From Desulfarculales bacterium UBA696 (GTDB taxonomy: Bacteria > Desulfobacterota > Syntrophobacteria > Syntrophobacterales > Syntrophobacteraceae), in the NCBI GenBank assembly GCA_002298995.1, contig DBMO01000030.1:1-19925 (forward strand): 19,925 bases of DNA. Direction: 5' to 3'. The notes below the pieces were generated by a model, which worked only from the letters and a program-made list of their open reading frames with translations, did no database searches and was not told the origin of the DNA. A program made the translations under genes and the position numbers. Shown here in pieces: positions 6,079 through 12,598 of this stretch; position 1 is the first letter of the stretch; each line of letters starts with the position of its first letter.

Positions 6079-7449
6079 ATGGAATCTATCGAGGCAAGAA
6101 ACCTTGGCCTGGCAAATGATGACAGGCAATATGTATGGCACCCGTTTACCCAGATGCAGGATTATACTCTGGAAGAGCCCCTCATCATCGAATCGGGCGA
6201 AGGCTGCACTCTGACGGATATCCGCGGCAACTCCTACATAGATGGGGTTTCATCGCTCTGGACCAACGTACACGGCCACAGGAAAGAGAAAATCGACAGT
6301 GCGATAAAGGACCAACTGGGCAAGGTAGCACATACAACCCTGCTGGGCCTTTCAAGCATCCCGGCGATCAGGCTGGCGAAGAAGCTGGTCGAGATCGCCC
6401 CTCCCGGACTCACGAAGGTCTTCTATTCCGATAATGGTTCGACTTCGGTCGAAGTCGCCCTCAAGATGGCCTTCCAATATCATATCCAGGCGGGCAAAGA
6501 TCCCGCCCGCAGGAAATTCATATCTTTTAAGAACGCCTATCACGGCGATACTATCGGGTCGGTCAGCATCGGCGGAATAGACCTTTTCCACGAAAAATAC
6601 AGTCCTCTTCTTTTCGACTCGTTTAAGGCCGAGTCCCCGTACTGTTACCGGTGCCCCTTCGGGCGCGACTATCCGTCGTGCGGCCTGGAGTGCCTCGGCA
6701 GGCTCGATGAGCTGGTTGCACGGCATGCTAGGGATGCCTGCGCGCTCGTTATCGAACCCCTGGTGCAGGGGGCGGCGGGAATGCTGATCCAGCCTCCGGG
6801 GTTCCTCAAGGGTGTCAGGGAGCTTTGCACCCGGCACGGCATCCTGATGATCGCCGACGAGGTTGCGGTAGGCTTTGGAAAAACCGGCAAAATGTTTGCC
6901 TGCGAGCACGAGGGCGTATCTCCCGATCTCATGGCGTTATCCAAGGGCATTTCGGGAGGATACCTTCCGCTTGCCGCAACGCTTGCGACCGAGGAAATCT
7001 ACCAGGGTTTTCTCGGAAAATACGAGGAATTCAAGGCCTTTTTCCATGGACACACCTACACCGGAAATCCCCTGGCCTGCGCCGCCGGGATTGCGAGCCT
7101 CGATGTATTCCATGAAGAAAAGGTGCTGGAGCGGCTTCAACCAAAGATCAAGCAGCTCTCGGAGCGGCTGGAGACTTTCAGGGCCCTGCCCCACGTCGGC
7201 GACATACGGCAGATGGGGATAATGATCGGGATCGAGCTGGTATCCGAGAGAAAAAGCAAGGGCGAATACGCCCCCGATCTCAAGATCGGCCACCGGGTAA
7301 TCCTCGAGGCCAGAAAACGCGGCCTGATCATCCGTCCGCTTGGCCCGGTGATCGTCCTGATGCCGCCGCTTGCGATCTCGCCTGGTGAGATTGACCGGAT
7401 GTGCGACATAACCCACGAATCGATTCGTATCGTCACCGAAGGTTTATGA
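6079..7449 (+). CDS. bioA: 7,8-diaminopelargonic acid aminotransferase (BioA)
   Basis: The enzyme uses PLP to transaminate 8-amino-7-oxononanoate (KAPA) to 7,8-diaminopelargonate, in the cytosol. The product has 456 residues (family usually 420-460) and is a class III aminotransferase: the BioA signature WHPFTQM at about 20-26, the PLP-pyridine Asp260 in IADEVAVGFG, and the Schiff-base Lys289 in LSKGISGGYLP. Between the substrate and cofactor segments sits a Cys cluster C189-x2-C-x8-C-x3-C205. The amino donor (SAM or lysine) cannot be decided by eye. I chose the ATG at 6079 because GAGG lies nearby upstream and it starts near the usual N-terminus; ATGs at 6019 and 6052 in frame have no Shine-Dalgarno. 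It is the first gene of the operon, under the BirA box at 5950-5982, and ends 19 nt before the next gene. Confidence 0.92.
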   Translation: MESIEARNLGLANDDRQYVWHPFTQMQDYTLEEPLIIESGEGCTLTDIRGNSYIDGVSSLWTNVHGHRKEKIDSAIKDQLGKVAHTTLLGLSSIPAIRLAKKLVEIAPPGLTKVFYSDNGSTSVEVALKMAFQYHIQAGKDPARRKFISFKNAYHGDTIGSVSIGGIDLFHEKYSPLLFDSFKAESPYCYRCPFGRDYPSCGLECLGRLDELVARHARDACALVIEPLVQGAAGMLIQPPGFLKGVRELCTRHGILMIADEVAVGFGKTGKMFACEHEGVSPDLMALSKGISGGYLPLAATLATEEIYQGFLGKYEEFKAFFHGHTYTGNPLACAAGIASLDVFHEEKVLERLQPKIKQLSERLETFRALPHVGDIRQMGIMIGIELVSERKSKGEYAPDLKIGHRVILEARKRGLIIRPLGPVIVLMPPLAISPGEIDRMCDITHESIRIVTEGL

Positions 7450-7468
7450 CAGCGGTTTTGGATGGTGG

Positions 7469-7756
7469 ATGATGCACCTTGAAGGCTCATTTTTCTTCGA
7501 CCCCGCGGACCGGATCTATGCCGATCACTTTCCGGGAAACCCGGTTGTGCCCGGCAGCGTTATAATCCGGGCCTTTATGATGGCGGCGGATAAGCTGTGC
7601 ACGGAGCAGAGGGTAAGGTCCATCGGCGCTTTCAGGTTTAAAAAATTCGTCTCCCCCGGAGAATACCCGTACCGGATCGAACTCTCCGGCAGGGATATCA
7701 GATGCTCGCTTTTCAGCGGCAAGTCCGTGGCCGCCACGGGGACTCTTGGACTATGA
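7469..7756 (+). CDS. short FabZ-like hotdog protein with catalytic His, no catalytic Glu
   Basis: This 95-residue protein aligns by eye with the C-terminal two-thirds of FabZ (3-hydroxyacyl-ACP dehydratase, usually about 150 residues). DHFPGNPVVPGS at 19-30 corresponds to GHFPxxPxxPGV, so the catalytic His is His20. The next helix reads VIIRAFMMA, where FabZ has V-L-I-x-E-A-M-A-Q: the catalytic Glu is replaced by Arg34. The N-terminal strand region of FabZ (HRxPFLLVDRV) is absent. The later hotdog strands are recognisable (FRFKKFVSPGEYPYRIELSG). Alone it should not have normal dehydratase chemistry. A second hotdog gene at 10998 has the opposite set of residues, so I infer a dehydratase alpha subunit. 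A start three bases later (7472) is equally possible. The stop overlaps the next start (ATGA), so translation is probably coupled. Confidence 0.72.
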   Translation: MMHLEGSFFFDPADRIYADHFPGNPVVPGSVIIRAFMMAADKLCTEQRVRSIGAFRFKKFVSPGEYPYRIELSGRDIRCSLFSGKSVAATGTLGL

Positions 7757-8493
7757 AGCTCGAATTCAAGGGCCGCCGCGTACTGATTGCGGGCGGGAGC
7801 TGCGAGATGTCGCTCCGCCTTGCGGGACTTCTGGTGGGCGAGGGCTTGTATCCGATTCTTACCTGGAGAAGCGAGCAGGGGCGCGGCAAGATCGTGGACA
7901 GGCTCAAGGAGTTCGAAGGGAGCTTCAATACGGCGTACCTGGATTTATCGAGTGCCGAATCGGTTGAGCGGCTCTTTTCGCAAATGGAAGAGGGGCCGGA
8001 TTACCTGGTGGATTTTGCGCAGGGGGATTTTGAGAGCCTGGTCGGATCGGCGGATACCGAACTAGCCGGCCGGTATTTCACTGAAAATGTTTCAACGAGG
8101 GCCGATTTGATAAAGCGGGCGGCGCGGGCCATGCTGAAAAAAAGGCACGGCCGGATGGTTTTCATATCGTCTGCCGCGGCGGGGCGGTCCAATCCGGGGC
8201 AGGGCTTCTATGCGGCGGCAAAACTGGCTTCGGAGGCCCTCTATCGCAGCGTGGGGGTGGAAATGGCGGGGCGTGGAATCACCTCCGTTACCCTTCGGCC
8301 CGGTTACGTGGATTCCGGCCGGGGGGCGCGCTACATCGAAGCCCACCAGGGTGCGGTTGCGGGAACTCCCATCGGCAGGCCGATCGATCCCGGTGAAGTT
8401 GCGCGGGCGGTACTCTTTTTTCTCTCGGATTGCGCCGCGGCGTTCAATGCGGTGGAAATATGCATGGACGGCGGGCTTACGGCCGTCAAATGA
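7753..8493 (+). CDS. FabG-like 3-oxoacyl-ACP reductase (SDR family)
   Basis: The product is a 246-residue classical short-chain dehydrogenase, full length for FabG. It has the catalytic set Asn112 (ENVSTR), Ser140 (FISSAAAG), Tyr153 and Lys157 (YAAAK), and the usual SDR end MDGGLTAVK. The expected job is NAD(P)H-dependent reduction of a 3-oxoacyl-ACP intermediate. Two motifs deviate: the dinucleotide loop reads AGGSCEMS instead of TGxxxGIG, and NNAG is replaced by DFAQG. So cofactor binding may differ from housekeeping FabG. The ATG at 7753 overlaps the stop of the preceding hotdog gene by 4 nt, and the position inside the bio operon suggests a dedicated role in pimeloyl chain building. This is inferred from context; other SDR substrates are not excluded. 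Confidence 0.82.
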   Translation: MKLEFKGRRVLIAGGSCEMSLRLAGLLVGEGLYPILTWRSEQGRGKIVDRLKEFEGSFNTAYLDLSSAESVERLFSQMEEGPDYLVDFAQGDFESLVGSADTELAGRYFTENVSTRADLIKRAARAMLKKRHGRMVFISSAAAGRSNPGQGFYAAAKLASEALYRSVGVEMAGRGITSVTLRPGYVDSGRGARYIEAHQGAVAGTPIGRPIDPGEVARAVLFFLSDCAAAFNAVEICMDGGLTAVK

Positions 8494-8520
8494 AATTCTA
8501 AGTCGAACGGAGGCAGTTTC

Positions 8521-8895
8521 ATGGATATTTTCGGCGAAATTCGCGAATCTCTTACTGAAATACTTGATATCGACGCCGAACAAGTTACGCTGGAAACCTA
8601 CGTCATAAGGGAGCTGGACGCGGAATCGATCGACCTGCTCGAGCTTTCCGTCGCGCTTAATTCCAGGTTCAAGGTCGAGATAAACGACGACGAGATATAT
8701 CTGAAATCGCTAAGGACCTGCCTCAACGGCGCGGGCGCGAACGGAGATGCAGGGAATCGGATACTTCGGCAATTCCCGTTCATTAACGGTGAAAGGGCCG
8801 GGGAGATCCTGAGCGATCTAGAAGGCGGCCCCGTGCTCAAGGTGAAGGACCTTATGTCTTACGTCTCCTGGCGGGCCGGGAAAAACGGATGCTAG
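8521..8895 (+). CDS. acyl carrier protein with C-terminal insertion
   Basis: The 124-residue product begins like an ACP (MDIFGEIRESLTEIL), with the phosphopantetheine site at Ser36 in LDAESIDLLEL, where most ACPs have DSLDxVEL. ACPs usually have about 80 residues; here the helix III region carries roughly 40 extra residues (about 65-105, Gly/Asn-rich then IRxFPF-like) before the last helix KVKDLMSYV. A strong Shine-Dalgarno GGAGG lies at 8509-8513, seven nt before the ATG, the best in the operon, which fits the need for a plentiful carrier. It overlaps the next gene by 7 nt. Role inferred: dedicated carrier on which the pimeloyl chain is built and handed to BioF. Confidence 0.85.
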   Translation: MDIFGEIRESLTEILDIDAEQVTLETYVIRELDAESIDLLELSVALNSRFKVEINDDEIYLKSLRTCLNGAGANGDAGNRILRQFPFINGERAGEILSDLEGGPVLKVKDLMSYVSWRAGKNGC

Positions 8896-9539
8896 CTTTT
8901 ATCGATCCAATAGAAAAAATAATCCGCAAGCGGAGGAGCATCAGGAAATATAAGTCCGAGGTGCCGTCCCCGGGCTGGATCGAATCGATAATCTCCTGCG
9001 CCGCCCTGGCCCCGTCGCCATCGAACAGCCAGCCGGTGAGGTTCTTCAGAATATCGTCCGAACAGGTAAAGGAAAAACTCCACGGCGCCATGATAGAACG
9101 GCGCCGGGAGCTTCTCGAAATTCTGGACGAAAAAGGCGGGGCGAAGAAGACTAAAAATCTCATAAACGCCTACTTCCGCTATTCGGAGTTCATGTTCGAC
9201 GCGCCGGTAATCCTTGCCGCGGGGACCGTCACGGGCCATGAGAGCTTCTCGGGCAAGCTCCGGGAAGCGGGAATCCTGCCGCCTGAAACCGTTCGTAGCG
9301 AAACCGACCTGGATATCTCGATCGGCCTGGCCCTCCAGTCGCTGATGCTGAAAAGTGAAGCCATCGGACTCGGCACCTGCATCCTGACCGGCCCCCTGGC
9401 CTTCCTGCCCGAAGTCGAAAAGATCCTGGGGCTCGAAGGCGTTCGCGTAAAATGCTTCATCACCGTGGGATTCCCCGACGAATCCCCGGCCCCAGTCGAG
9501 AGGAAAAACCTCTCGGAGATATACAGTGAAATAGAGTGA
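8889..9539 (+). CDS. nitroreductase-family FMN oxidoreductase
   Basis: The 216-residue product fits the nitroreductase fold: RRSIRKY at 15-21 (phosphate-binding Arg cluster), PSPSNSQP at 42-49 (the flavin-contacting loop, usually APSxxNxQPW) and GLGTCILTGP at 160-169 (FMN-binding loop). The family works as FMN homodimers using NAD(P)H, and several members reduce activated C=C bonds. No FabI, FabK, FabL or FabV is in the operon, so this is the best candidate for the enoyl-ACP reduction step; that is inference from context, not from a family rule. The start overlaps the ACP stop by 7 nt, tying the two genes closely. The C-terminus ends just before the inverted-repeat element at 9541. Confidence 0.83.
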   Translation: MLAFIDPIEKIIRKRRSIRKYKSEVPSPGWIESIISCAALAPSPSNSQPVRFFRISSEQVKEKLHGAMIERRRELLEILDEKGGAKKTKNLINAYFRYSEFMFDAPVILAAGTVTGHESFSGKLREAGILPPETVRSETDLDISIGLALQSLMLKSEAIGLGTCILTGPLAFLPEVEKILGLEGVRVKCFITVGFPDESPAPVERKNLSEIYSEIE

Positions 9540-9540
9540 A

Positions 9541-9787
9541 TTGAGGGATTTAGGAATTCAGGTATTAACGAATTTAGGACTTATCCGTAAACAGGGTTGC
9601 ATCGCCAACAGGATGTTAGACTGTAGGGTGGGCAAGGTTTTTTCGTGCCCACCGACTGTTGATTCATCTAAATTCGCAACCGGTGGGCACGAAAAAACCG
9701 TGCCCACCTACATGTGCTTATTTACGGACAAGTCCTTGATAGCTCCGAAATTCCCCGATTCCTAAATCCCTAAATTCCTAAATTCCT
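9541..9787. repeat. nested inverted-repeat element inside the biotin operon
   Basis: The 259-nt gap between the nitroreductase and ketosynthase genes is built of three nested inverted repeats. Outer: 9544-9557 with 9758-9771 (14/14). Middle: 9576-9591 with 9721-9736 (15/16). Inner: 9623-9654 with 9681-9711 (one mismatch, one single-base indel), based on GTAGGTGGGCACGGTTTTTTCG. Each inner arm is itself a hairpin (GGTGGGCACG/CGTGCCCACC). The right end has three direct copies of an 8-mer, CCTAAATC/T (9761-9784). There is no open frame. It has the look of a non-autonomous palindromic element; the T-runs inside the arms could also weaken transcription. Confidence 0.85.
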
Positions 9788-9798
9788 GAGTTAAGAAC

Positions 9799-11010
9799 AT
9801 GCATCGAGTCGTAATAACTTCAGTCGGGGTCGTTTCCCCGCTCGGTTTTTCATCGGGTGAAATCGTCAGTGCCATCCGGGAAGGCAAGAGTGCTTTCGAG
9901 CGCTCGCAGTTCGATCCCTGCGTCTGGACCTGCCCGGTGGGAAAGGATTTCAGCCCGAGGGCTTTTATCGGCCGGTACAAGAATTTGCGCTATTTGAACC
10001 GGGGGGCCGCTTTCTGTGCTGCCTCGGCCATGGGAGCACTGAAAAAAGCCGCTCTTTCGGGTGAGATGCTCCAAAAAACAGGCCTTTTCGTCGGCTCCGG
10101 CCCGAACCTCGATATTGGAGGGGAGTTTCCCGAAATCCACGACGGCCACATGGACCGGCAAGACCTCCCCGCCCTGTGGATCTTGAAGTTTCTTCCAAAT
10201 ACCGCCGCATCGGCAATCGCCGACCTTGCGGGAATTCATGGCGAAAACGCCACCATCGGCACTGCATGCTCTGCATCCCTTCAGGCAATCGGCGAGGCAT
10301 TCAGGAGAATTCGAAACGGCTACCTCGAATTGGCCCTTGCCGGGGGCGGCGATTCACGCCTGAGCCCCGGGGCCCTGCTTGCCTACAAAAAGGCCCAGGC
10401 GCTGTGGACCGGAAACGGCGACTGTGCGGTGGAGTACAGCCCATTTGGCGTAAACAGGAAGGGTTTTGTCCCCGGTGAGGGAGGGGCCTTTTTCCTGCTT
10501 GAAAACCTTGATCACGCCCAGGCGCGAGGTGCTGAAATCATTGCCGAAGTTTGCGGTTTTGGGACTTCGATGGACGGCTGCAACATGACCGCGCCCGACC
10601 CAACGGGGAAGTGGGGCGAGGCGGCGGTTCGCTTCGCTCTGGTCGAGGCCGGCGTCGGCCCCGGCGAGATCGACATCATCTCGGCCCACGGGACCGGCAC
10701 CCAGCTAAATGATGAGATGGAGTCCAATCTAATAGGCCGGATTTTCGCTTCGCATAAACCTCGCATTATCGCCATCAAGTCATGGGTGGGCCACCTGGCT
10801 GCGGCATGCGGAGCGGTCGAACTCGCTATTGGCCTTGCATGTCTTGAAAACGGGTTGCTGCCAAGGATTCGAAACCTCGTCCAACCCTGCAACGACAGTC
10901 TTAATTTCGTTCGCGAGAACCTTGATATCCCGGCAAGAACCATGCTTTTCGAAAATTTCGGGTTTGGGGGCCAGAACGCGGCCCTGGTGGTGAGAAAATG
11001 GACATTATAG
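9799..11010 (+). CDS. FabF/KASII-type 3-oxoacyl-ACP synthase
   Basis: The 403-residue product is full length for FabF and starts in the usual way (MHRVVITSVGVVSPLG). The decarboxylating condensing triad is intact: Cys157 in GTACSAS, His297 in SAHGTGT, His332 in VGHLAA, with Lys327. It should extend an acyl-ACP by two carbons from malonyl-ACP. The usual GHT after the second His reads GHL, a small change. Being in the bio operon, it is probably the dedicated condensing enzyme for the pimeloyl chain; it is not a BioZ, which is a KASIII (Cys-His-Asn) enzyme. The ribosome binding site is poor (TTAAGAAC) because the inverted-repeat element ends about 10 nt upstream. The stop overlaps the next gene by 13 nt. 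Confidence 0.88.
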   Translation: MHRVVITSVGVVSPLGFSSGEIVSAIREGKSAFERSQFDPCVWTCPVGKDFSPRAFIGRYKNLRYLNRGAAFCAASAMGALKKAALSGEMLQKTGLFVGSGPNLDIGGEFPEIHDGHMDRQDLPALWILKFLPNTAASAIADLAGIHGENATIGTACSASLQAIGEAFRRIRNGYLELALAGGGDSRLSPGALLAYKKAQALWTGNGDCAVEYSPFGVNRKGFVPGEGGAFFLLENLDHAQARGAEIIAEVCGFGTSMDGCNMTAPDPTGKWGEAAVRFALVEAGVGPGEIDIISAHGTGTQLNDEMESNLIGRIFASHKPRIIAIKSWVGHLAAACGAVELAIGLACLENGLLPRIRNLVQPCNDSLNFVRENLDIPARTMLFENFGFGGQNAALVVRKWTL

Positions 11011-11453
11011 CCATCCGCTCAGACCTCTCCGGGTTTGTGATGCTGGATGGAATCCTGGATGCCGGACCGGATTTCATCGAGGGATTCAAACGGTTGGACC
11101 GCGCCCCGCTCTATCTTGCCATCGAAGCCCTCGCACAGCTGGGAGCGTTTCACGTCCGGTATCTCGTCGATTTCCAAAAACACGCGTTTCTGCTCGGGAT
11201 AAAGAGCTGCTCGCTGCCTCCGCAAGTTGAATTGTCCGGCAATTGTAAACTTTTTGGTAAGTTGGAGAGCCGCGGCAGCTCTGCTTTTTCATACCGCCTC
11301 ACCGCGAATCTGGAAGACGGGGCCGCAATCAACGGAGAATTCATGTTCGCCCTGGCCGAATACGGTGAATCGGGCTTCAACCGGGACATACTTCAGTCAC
11401 ATTACCGGAAGGTATTTTCATGTTTGAAAAGAGATTCAAAGACAAGTTGCTGA
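10998..11453 (+). CDS. FabZ-like hotdog protein with catalytic Glu, no catalytic His
   Basis: The 151-residue product has the length of FabZ. Its N-terminus (SDLSGFVMLDGIL) matches the FabZ first-strand region, and PLYLAIEALAQLGAF at about 37-51 matches PGVLIxEAMAQATG, with the catalytic Glu at 43. The preceding FabZ segment GHFPxxPxxPG is missing: the text runs FIEGFKRLDRAP and has no His. Later strands are recognisable (LLGIKSCSLPPQVELSG). So it carries exactly the half of the active site that the product of the gene at 7469 lacks, and the N-terminal strand that one lacks. I infer a dehydratase beta subunit, acting as a heterodimer. It overlaps the ketosynthase stop by 13 nt and bioF by 34 nt, so the three are translationally linked. 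Confidence 0.72.
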   Translation: MDIIAIRSDLSGFVMLDGILDAGPDFIEGFKRLDRAPLYLAIEALAQLGAFHVRYLVDFQKHAFLLGIKSCSLPPQVELSGNCKLFGKLESRGSSAFSYRLTANLEDGAAINGEFMFALAEYGESGFNRDILQSHYRKVFSCLKRDSKTSC

Positions 11454-12598
11454 TACAGCGCCAGGCCGGGCTGTACCGCAACCCGCCCCAAATAGAGAAA
11501 AGAGAGGGGAAGTACGTCTTCGTAAATGGTAGAAAGATCCTGAATTTTTCCTCCAACGATTACCTGGGTCTCGGCACGTCCAGAGAACTGGCGGAAAAGG
11601 TGGCGGCGAATTTCAAAAGATACGGCGCCTCATCTTCTTCCTCCCGGCTCGTCACCGGCAACTACTCGGTTATTTCACAGGCTGAAAAAGCCTTTGCGGA
11701 ATACTTCGGATATTCTGACGCTCTTTTCTTCCCATCGGGCTACCAGGCCAATATGGGTGTGGTATCCGCCCTTTTCGGCCGTGACGATACTGTTATCTTC
11801 GATAAACACGTTCATGCAAGCACTGTAAAGGGCATGGAGCTGAGCAAAGCCGAATTTCTGGGGTTCAAGCACAATTCGATGTCACACCTGAAAAAGCGCC
11901 TTGAATCCCGGAGCGAAAAACAGCTCTTTGTCCTCACCGAGGGGCTTTTCAGCATGGACGGCGACTTTCCAGATCTCGGAGGAATCGCGGGGCTGAAAAA
12001 GACTCACGGGTTTCTGACATTGGTTGACGAGGCGCATTCGTTCGGCGCGCTGGGTGAGAAGGGGCGTGGTATCGGCAGATCGATTGCCGACGTCGCCGTC
12101 GGCACACTCGGCAAGTCCTTCGGACTTTTCGGCGCATTCGCCTTACTGCCCGAAGGCTTCAAGGAGTATCTGTTCAACTTCTCATCACCTTTGATTTATT
12201 CGACCACGCTGCCCGAGGCCCACGCGGCATCGGCGCTCGATGCCCTGGAAATAGTTTTCCGCTGCGACGCCGAGCGCGAGACACTGCGTAAGAATAGCCT
12301 GCTCATGAAAGAGGCGCTCGGGGCGGACGGCTTCAACACTTGTGGAGACGCCCACATCATAGCAGTGGAAATTGGCGATGAAGCCCTTGCCGCCTCGGTT
12401 TCCCGAAACCTTTCCGAGAGGGGCGTCTTTGCCTTCCCTGCGCGCTTTCCCACCGTACCGCTCGGGCGGGCTATACTGCGGGTCGGGATTAGCGCCCTGC
12501 ACGCGCCGGATGACATAGCCATTTTTGTCGAATCCCTGAAAGGAGCCTATGAAAAAGCTCGATCTGAAATCAGGCAGGATCTTCATCACGGGAACTGA
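11420..12598 (+). CDS. bioF: 8-amino-7-oxononanoate synthase (BioF)
   Basis: The enzyme condenses a pimeloyl thioester with L-alanine, releasing CO2, to give KAPA; PLP-dependent, cytosolic. The 392-residue product has the alpha-oxoamine synthase hallmarks: NFSSNDYLGL at 42-51, the His of DKHVHAST near 130-132, Asp203 and His206 in VDEAHSFG, and the Schiff-base Lys232 in GTLGKSFG. Length fits BioF (about 385). The close relatives KBL and ALA synthase are unlikely given the operon. GAAGG lies eight nt before the ATG. It starts 34 nt inside the second hotdog gene and ends 50 nt inside bioD, a longer overlap than usual. The partner carrier is probably the operon's own ACP rather than CoA. Confidence 0.92.
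   Translation: MFEKRFKDKLLIQRQAGLYRNPPQIEKREGKYVFVNGRKILNFSSNDYLGLGTSRELAEKVAANFKRYGASSSSSRLVTGNYSVISQAEKAFAEYFGYSDALFFPSGYQANMGVVSALFGRDDTVIFDKHVHASTVKGMELSKAEFLGFKHNSMSHLKKRLESRSEKQLFVLTEGLFSMDGDFPDLGGIAGLKKTHGFLTLVDEAHSFGALGEKGRGIGRSIADVAVGTLGKSFGLFGAFALLPEGFKEYLFNFSSPLIYSTTLPEAHAASALDALEIVFRCDAERETLRKNSLLMKEALGADGFNTCGDAHIIAVEIGDEALAASVSRNLSERGVFAFPARFPTVPLGRAILRVGISALHAPDDIAIFVESLKGAYEKARSEIRQDLHHGN

Noticed and set aside
9541..9787. The inverted-repeat element as a CRISPR array or transposon with its own transposase
   Set aside because: There are no regularly spaced direct repeats with unique spacers and no open frame of useful length.
9799..11010. Ketosynthase as BioZ
   Set aside because: BioZ is a KASIII-type enzyme with a Cys-His-Asn triad; this protein has the Cys-His-His triad of FabF/KASII.
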